Positions 59,843 through 64,000 of a stretch of DNA of 64,000 bases are shown in pieces. The stretch's first letter is position 1. The number at the start of each line of letters is the position of its first letter. The stretch lies in the NCBI RefSeq assembly GCF_001597735.1, contig NZ_LUTS01000012.1, forward strand, positions 24,530 to 88,529, in the 5' to 3' direction. The DNA is from Neptuniibacter pectenicola (GTDB lineage Bacteria; Pseudomonadota; Gammaproteobacteria; Pseudomonadales; Balneatricaceae). The notes under the pieces were generated by a model. The model had not been told where the DNA came from and ran no database searches. It saw only the letters and a list, made by a program, of their open reading frames with translations. Made by a program: the position numbers and the translations under genes.

Positions 59843-60610
59843 TCGCTCTTCGGCTCTGAGCGTCAGAACCTCGTAACCATCGGAGGTAACGGCGACCGTA
59901 TGCTCCCACTGTGCAGATAATTTTTTATCGCTGGTGACGACGGTCCACCCATCTTTCTTCAACTTAACCTTAGCCTTACCCTGGTTAATCATGGGTTCTA
60001 TTGTAAACACCATCCCTTCCTGCAGAACCAAACCTTTACCGGGCAGACCATAATGAAGAACCTGTGGTTCTTCATGCATTTCTCGCCCAATCCCATGCCC
60101 ACAATACTCGCGAACAACAGAATAGCCATGTTTATGGGCGTGGCTCTGAATGGCATGACCAACATCACCAAGGGTCGCGCCAGGCTTTACAACTCGGATC
60201 CCTTCCCACATTGCCTCATAGGTTTTATCGACCAAACGCCTAGCGATCGGAGTCACGTTACCGATCATGTACATTTTGCTCGAGTCAGCGATAAATCCGC
60301 CCTGCTCCAACGTTATATCAACGTTGATAATATCACCGGATTTCAGCTTTTGAGTGGTTGAAGGAACACCATGGCATACAACGCGATTTACAGAGCTATT
60401 CAGAACATACTGATACCCATACTGACCTTTACTCGCTGGTCGAGCATGTAGCTGATCAATGATGAACCTCTCCGCCAAATCGTTGATATCCATCGTTGAG
60501 ACACCAATTTCGATACGGCCATCAAGGTAATCAAAAACCCTTGCCAGAAGCCGTCCGGACTCCCGCATTACACTTAATTCTTCAGCACTTTTTAGTTTTA
60601 TGCTAGCCAC
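59837..60610 (-). CDS. map: Type I methionine aminopeptidase (cassette gene)
   Basis: Removes the first methionine of nascent proteins. 257 residues. All metal and active-site residues are present: His in VNRVVCHGVPS, Asp in IINVDITLEQGG, Asp in FIADSSKMY, His in EYCGHGIGREMHEEPQ, Glu in GMVFTIEPMIN and Glu in SAQWEHTVAV. GTG at 60610 follows AAGGAAGG by 6 bp and is the best start; TTG at 60616 is too close to it. Overlaps the ParD-like gene by 8 bp. As a cassette gene it is most likely an extra copy beside a chromosomal map. Confidence 0.93.
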   Translation of the reverse strand: MASIKLKSAEELSVMRESGRLLARVFDYLDGRIEIGVSTMDINDLAERFIIDQLHARPASKGQYGYQYVLNSSVNRVVCHGVPSTTQKLKSGDIINVDITLEQGGFIADSSKMYMIGNVTPIARRLVDKTYEAMWEGIRVVKPGATLGDVGHAIQSHAHKHGYSVVREYCGHGIGREMHEEPQVLHYGLPGKGLVLQEGMVFTIEPMINQGKAKVKLKKDGWTVVTSDKKLSAQWEHTVAVTSDGYEVLTLRAEERI

Positions 60611-60809
60611 CGACAACCTTCCTTAGGTCTACTTCGGCCAACTTCATTTGGTCTCGCATAATGTCAGAAAAAGTCATGCTGGGATTCGCCTCGGCGAGCA
60701 TGCCAATCTTTATCCAATACTCAGCCTGAGCATTGATAGAGCGAACCATAACTGAACTCGCCTTGCGAACCTCTCCATGTAGTTCGTCGTCAATCTTAAC
60801 AATTCCCAT
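60603..60809 (-). CDS. ParD-like protein (antitoxin-type family) coupled to map
   Basis: 68 residues. Start MGIVKIDDELHGEVRKASSV, then MVRSINAQAEYWIKIGMLAE, which recalls the ParD-like (PF11903) ribbon-helix-helix family. ATG at 60809 has AAGGGGG upstream. Its end overlaps the map gene by 8 bp, so the two are translated together. The promoter region carries a 21-bp-period repeat, as expected if the protein represses its own operon. The usual toxin gene is replaced by methionine aminopeptidase. Confidence 0.85.
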   Translation of the reverse strand: MGIVKIDDELHGEVRKASSVMVRSINAQAEYWIKIGMLAEANPSMTFSDIMRDQMKLAEVDLRKVVGG

Positions 60810-60838
60810 AGCAACCCCCTTAATACACAAAACGAATA

Positions 60839-60891
60839 CAATATGTATGCGATATGTATCAATATGTATGCAATATGTAGCAATATGTATG
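60839..60891. promoter_or_regulatory. Tandem operator-like repeats before the ParD-like/map operon
   Basis: Five units alternate between CAATATGTATG (11 bp) and a 10-bp variant such as CAATATGTAG or CGATATGTAT. The overall period is 21 bp, two turns of the helix. ATATGTAT is close to its own reverse complement, as for ribbon-helix-helix operators. Located 30-82 bp upstream of the start codon. Confidence 0.75.
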
Positions 60892-60938
60892 CAAATCATA
60901 TATCACTGATGCCTGACTGGCAATATGGTCAGCGAGGG

Positions 60939-60986
60939 ATTTAACGCTGCGCTTACCGGTTTATCCGGTACAGCGCTTTGTTAGCA
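60939..60986 (-). other. attC site 5, compact
   Basis: Ends ATTTAAC (60939-60945) and GTTAGCA (60980-60986). GCGCT/AGCGC and TACCGG/CCGGTA form the stem with an extra base on one side, like attC extrahelical bases. It follows the dioxygenase gene by 6 bp. Confidence 0.78.
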
Positions 60987-60992
60987 GTTTAA

Positions 60993-61787
60993 TCACCATA
61001 GATACATACTGGATTTTTTATTTAAAATTTCTAGCTGAAAATATTGTTTGCACTTATCCTGCGTCATTCCATAACAAATATGAAGCGGCAACAAATGCTC
61101 TTCTCTTGGATGACAAAACCGTGCAGCCGGGGCTTTCTCCCAATTAATCAAGCGTAGCCTGCGATCTTTTTCGTCTATATTTGAGCTGCTGCATGTTTCT
61201 ATGAGCCATGAATCAAAAGATTCATTTTGCAATTTTGAATCGATAGCTTCGGGTGCAAAGAACTGCTTCATATTATGAAAAGAGAACCCAGAACCAATAA
61301 CCAGAAGATTGTCACAATCCAAATCGTGAAGAGACTCGCCAATCTTTATATGCTGCTCTGGATCCAGGTTGTTGAGAAGTGAAAGTTGGACGCAGGGTAT
61401 ATCGGCGTCAGGAAACATGATCTTCAAAGGAACAAATAGCCCGTGATCAAAGCCACGGTTTTTGTCCAGATTAGCCTGAATCCCCGCACGGTTTAATTTT
61501 CTGTAGATATTTTTTGCCAGTTCGGGATAACCCGGGCAGGGATATTCTATTTGATATGACTCTTCAGGAAACCCGTAATAATCATAAATCAGGGGCGGTT
61601 TTTTACCTGCCGTTATCGTAGGAATGTTTTCCTCCCAGTGGGCACTGATAACAAGAATAGCTGACGGTTCATTAATCTTACCCGCAATGCTCTTTAAGCA
61701 ATCAACCATTTCTAAATGTGACTTATCGCCGAGAAGAGGCATCGGTCCGCCACCATGTGAGAGGAAGAGCACTTGATAATTACTCAT
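60993..61787 (-). CDS. DODA-type extradiol dioxygenase family protein (cassette gene)
   Basis: 264 residues of the LigB/DODA superfamily. Motifs: LSHGGGPMPLLGD, ILVISAHWEENIPT, RGFDHGLFVPLKIMFP and NLLVIGSGFSFHNMKQ, holding the His and Asp/Glu residues that bind the metal. Plant and bacterial relatives open catechol rings. Substrate here unknown. ATG at 61787 has GAGG upstream. attC 5 follows the gene and the split attC 6 precedes it. Confidence 0.88.
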   Translation of the reverse strand: MSNYQVLFLSHGGGPMPLLGDKSHLEMVDCLKSIAGKINEPSAILVISAHWEENIPTITAGKKPPLIYDYYGFPEESYQIEYPCPGYPELAKNIYRKLNRAGIQANLDKNRGFDHGLFVPLKIMFPDADIPCVQLSLLNNLDPEQHIKIGESLHDLDCDNLLVIGSGFSFHNMKQFFAPEAIDSKLQNESFDSWLIETCSSSNIDEKDRRLRLINWEKAPAARFCHPREEHLLPLHICYGMTQDKCKQYFQLEILNKKSSMYLW

Positions 61788-61877
61788 GGAAAATAGCCTC
61801 TGATCATTGTCTGATAACGTTTAAGCTAACCTACCGCGCGTTAGCGCGGTGATGCTCACCCGATAAAACGGACACGC

Positions 61878-62764
61878 CTATGCTGCTCTTGCTTCATAGT
61901 CTATGGGATTGGTATACCCAATACCCGAATGTAATCTGGATCGATTATAAAAACCATCAATATACGATGATAAAGCCGACCTCAGCTCCCCTGTACTGTT
62001 AAATTTTCTTCCCCTTACCATCTCACCTTTAAGACTATGATAAAAAGATTCCATATGAGCATTATCTGTACAATGCCCTATACGGTTATGACTTCTTTCT
62101 AAACCGTGCTTTTTAAGTTCAGACTGAACCACATTAGCAATAAACTCAATGCCTCTATCAGTATGAAATATTAGACCGGGCCTTGGTTTTCTCTTTCTTA
62201 TCACTCGTCTTAATAACGGTAATACATCATCTGCTGTTCGTGTGACACATAATGACCATCCTAAAATTTTGCGAGAATAAACATCCATAATGGTTATTAA
62301 ATACTGATACCGCTTATTTACTTTTATATAAGTGAGGTCTGCTACCCATTGCTCATCACATTTTTGCGGAGCCGGAGCATTAAGCCGCAGGTTTTCCCCG
62401 GCTTGCTGAAAACGTCTTAAATTGGGTGTGCGGCGTGTAACTGTAACCACTCGCCCTTTAAGCCCACTTTCCCGCATCAGCCGTGCCACACGCTTTTGTC
62501 CGACATTAATCCCTTGTTGCTTTAATGCTTTATAAACACGTGGGCTACCGTAGGTCCTGCGGCTTTGAGCATGTATGTAAGTAATTTTTTCATCAAACTA
62601 CAGTCCGCAGCGGACCGTGGGCTTGGTGTACGTTTGGCCCAGTCGTAATAACCACTCCGCGATACGCCTAACCACTTGCACAAGTACTTAATACCTAGCT
62701 TTCGTCCGTGTCTCTGGATGAATCCAAATCTTTCTGATGTTGTTCCGCTAGATACCGTTGCCAC
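61878..62764 (-). pseudogene. IS3-family transposase orfB, broken by a frameshift
   Basis: The integrase core carries the DDE residues: WVADLTYIKVN, LIFHTDRGIEF and NAHMESFYHSLKGEM. The N-terminal HTH_21-like part lies in a different frame (62522-62764). Reading across an A6 run at 62585-62590 as A7 restores YIHAQSRRTYGSPRVYKAL and joins the two parts into one protein. This is a one-base loss relative to the expected frame, so the element is probably not able to move by itself. Confidence 0.85.
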
Positions 62765-63057
62765 TTTTTTAACAGATCATTCTCCTGCTTTAAGCGCGCA
62801 TTTTCTTTTTCTAACATTTTAAGGCGATCCATTTCCTTTTTCTCATTAGTGAGGCTAGTTACTTTTTTTCTTTTATCCGCCACAATTTTCCCTTCTCGAA
62901 ATTCTTTTCTCCATCGCGATAACATAAATGGATGGATATCTAAGGTTGCTGCGACATCTTTAACTTTTACGTCATCTAAGTAGGTTAATTGGACCGCCTT
63001 AGCTTTGAATTCATTACTGTATTGCCATGTTTTTCTTAGCTGGGTGTACTTTGGCAT
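62695..63057 (-). CDS. IS3-family transposase orfA
   Basis: 120 residues with a helix-turn-helix (YSNEFKAKAVQLTYLDDVKVKDVAATLDI) that I split here only for reading, and a leucine-zipper segment (LKMLEKENARLKQENDLLKK). It binds the IS ends. Overlaps orfB through the slippery A-AAA-AAG at 62764-62770, the normal -1 frameshift signal in this family. Confidence 0.88.
   Translation of the reverse strand: MPKYTQLRKTWQYSNEFKAKAVQLTYLDDVKVKDVAATLDIHPFMLSRWRKEFREGKIVADKRKKVTSLTNEKKEMDRLKMLEKENARLKQENDLLKKWQRYLAEQHQKDLDSSRDTDES
62764..62770 (-). promoter_or_regulatory. Programmed -1 frameshift site of the IS3 element
   Basis: Slippery heptamer AAAAAAG on the minus strand within the orfA codons LKKW. 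A -1 slip leads into orfB (KVATVSSGTTSERFGF). Confidence 0.7.
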
Positions 63058-63142
63058 TTCTGGACTCCTCGTTAGATTAAGGTGTCCGTTTTATCGGGTG
63101 AAGTTCACGATCCGCTATAGCTCCTTGTTATGCCCAATATAT

Positions 63143-63799
63143 TTAGTTCACGCCCAATTTCTGGAGAAAGGTATTGGTTGCTCGGAAAATAGCTGTTTCA
63201 ATTATTGGCAGATTCATTTCATCCGAGTGTGGTACGAATACCTCTTTGAAATCGTAGACTTTTCCTTCCACCCTGGCACTAAAATCTACTACTCCTACAG
63301 GTTGTAATTGTGTGTTAAGAGATAGGTCGTATCCACCAATCTCCTCTTCATTTTTCCAGCACTCGTACTTACTTATGAAAGAATGGAATACTTCTTGGGC
63401 AACGATGGCGTCTGCGTCAGAGCTAAAAGAAACACCCTTTGAGCGCGATCTCATGAAAACTTGTGTATTTACGCTTGCAGAAAATTTTAAAATCTCAATT
63501 TCTTTACCGCTTAAATTAAGATTATTCGCTTCTTGCTCTAACCGGCTTTTGAGGTAGGTAATGCGGTCAGGAATAGTTATTGAATCTTCAAAGCGCAAAA
63601 TTCCAAGCTCACAACTAAGAGGGTTATTAGAGCCTTGGTCTCTCATTTTACTTTCAGGCGTTCGCATATCCTTCAGACTGAAAGATATTCCTTCATTGAA
63701 CTCAACATAGCCTTGGATTGGTTCTTTGGGTTTTACCGGGGCAGCTGCTGTGCACCCATATAACAAAGAGATAAAAGCAATCGAAAGTAAAATTTTCAT
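63143..63799 (-). CDS. Cassette gene for a lipoprotein, 218 residues
   Basis: Signal peptide with lipobox SLLYGC near residue 16. The mature part has two cysteines (PLSCELGIL and KYECWKNEE) and is charged and mixed alpha/beta. AAGGATACA precedes the ATG at 63799. No family recognised. Its stop lies 10 bp from the right half of the split attC 6; attC 7 lies upstream. Confidence 0.7.
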   Translation of the reverse strand: MKILLSIAFISLLYGCTAAAPVKPKEPIQGYVEFNEGISFSLKDMRTPESKMRDQGSNNPLSCELGILRFEDSITIPDRITYLKSRLEQEANNLNLSGKEIEILKFSASVNTQVFMRSRSKGVSFSSDADAIVAQEVFHSFISKYECWKNEEEIGGYDLSLNTQLQPVGVVDFSARVEGKVYDFKEVFVPHSDEMNLPIIETAIFRATNTFLQKLGVN

Positions 63800-63827
63800 T
63801 CATTGTATCCTTACTAAGTTTCGTTAG

Positions 63828-63924
63828 GCATAACGCCCGGCACAGCGGCGAGGTAAAACTGGCGCCAATTTTGCGCCAGCAAAATTTGTGACAGCTTTTG
63901 CCGAGTCCGACTGCTGCCGCTTGT
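63828..63924 (-). other. attC site 7, cut by a group II intron
   Basis: R box GCATAAC at 63828-63834, CTGGCGC/GCGCCAG tip hairpin, and the pairing segments AGCGGC and GCCGCT. The other R box (expected near GTTATGC) is replaced after TTGT at 63921-63924 by intron sequence. Confidence 0.75.
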
Positions 63925-64000
63925 GTACGCCCAGCATGGGCATGAACTAATGAGGTGAAAGTCCTCTGTAGGAAGGTCACCATCCATAGCGATTTATATC
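63925..64000 (+). mobile_element. 5' end of a group IIC (attC-type) intron, cut by the window
   Basis: After TTGT the sequence reads GTACGCCCAGCATGGGC, close to the intron 5' end GTGCGCCCAGCATGGG known from group II introns. It is followed by GAGGTGAAAGTCCTCTGTAGG, like the start of intron domain I. Group IIC introns of this class insert next to the stem of attC sites. Only 76 bp are visible, so the reverse transcriptase gene is not seen. Confidence 0.7.

Larger units (their letters stand above)
61850..63107 (-). mobile_element. IS3-family insertion sequence inserted into attC 6
   Basis: About 1258 bp. Both ends carry TCACCCGATAAAACGGACAC as inverted repeat, and if extended outward both begin with TGA, as IS3 elements do. 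orfA and a broken orfB are inside. No clear direct target repeat is seen (CGG left, CGA right), so the exact outer ends are uncertain by a few bases. Confidence 0.85.
61812..63133 (-). other. attC site 6, split by an IS element
   Basis: Left part at 61812-61849 begins with TGATAAC and holds the hairpin CCGCGC/GCGCGG. Right part at 63108-63133 ends with AGCTCCTTGTTATGC. Joining the two parts restores R boxes TGATAAC/GTTATGC and an inner pair AGCTA/TAGCT. The IS3-family element sits between them. Confidence 0.65.
55906..64000 (-). mobile_element. Integron cassette array (partial, no integrase in window)
   Basis: Short genes, mostly on the minus strand, are each followed by an attC-like imperfect palindrome. 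Well-supported sites: 55906-56004, 58404-58516, 58980-59066, 59759-59842, 60939-60986, the split site 61812/63133, and 63828-63924. The stop codons of two genes fall inside the attC boxes. Gene direction implies that the integrase and primary attI lie right of the window, which makes 55906 the distal end of the array. Segment 56500-57968 has no clear attC and may be a fused or decayed cassette. The array continues past 64000. Confidence 0.8.

Noticed and set aside
60839..60891. CRISPR-like short repeats
   Set aside because: The units are 10-11 bp with no spacers and lie right before a start codon, so they are an operator-like repeat.
62522..62764. An independent 80-codon gene
   Set aside because: It is the N-terminal part of IS3 orfB, entered from orfA through a slippery site and cut off by a frameshift.

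Overview
The window looks like a chromosomal segment of a marine gammaproteobacterium, probably of the Oceanospirillales/Pseudomonadales type. This rests on gene order (tRNA-Arg/His/Leu next to tig-clpP-clpX and folD/cysS; arsC-wrbA-DUF2069), on protein resemblance read by eye, and on moderate GC. No database search was possible, so the genus is not claimed.

Positions 1-32000 are mostly core genome: the start of dsbD, a DAHP synthase, an HPt protein with an HD-GYP-like tail, clpX-clpP-tig on the minus strand, four tRNAs, folD/cysS, a PAS-GGDEF protein, ygiQ, fabV, a MaoC hydratase, a TudS-like DUF523 protein, a small MscS channel, proS, an HDOD protein, acyP, a YihY membrane protein, arsC-wrbA-DUF2069, a fused SufS-SufE cysteine desulfurase, and the DUF2157/DUF4401 membrane pair.

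Positions 32000-55800 are more mixed: two LysR regulators around a fused RimB-RimK-type protein, an MFS and an SLC13 transporter, topB, srkA, radD, two transglutaminase-like proteins, an NhaC-family antiporter, a soluble chemoreceptor-like protein with a C-terminal solute-binding domain, and a lipoprotein/zinc phospholipase C-like pair. The stretch 49742-50461 is nearly gene-free and carries an exact 71-bp tandem duplication.

Positions 55900-64000 read as part of an integron cassette array on the minus strand. Short genes are each followed by an attC-like imperfect palindrome (GTTRRRY/RYYYAAC ends), and two genes have their stop codon inside the attC box. Cassette cargo includes small membrane proteins, a GFA-family protein, a Phd/ParE toxin-antitoxin pair facing against the array, a ParD-like protein overlapping a complete methionine aminopeptidase, a DODA-type dioxygenase and a lipoprotein. 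One attC is split by an IS3-family element with a broken transposase. Another appears to be split at the right edge by the 5' end of a group IIC intron. The integrase is not in the window; gene direction suggests it lies to the right.

The strongest candidate for an undescribed system is the ParD-like/methionine aminopeptidase cassette, which has a 21-bp-period operator-like repeat in front of it. The chemoreceptor with a cytoplasmic solute-binding domain comes next.
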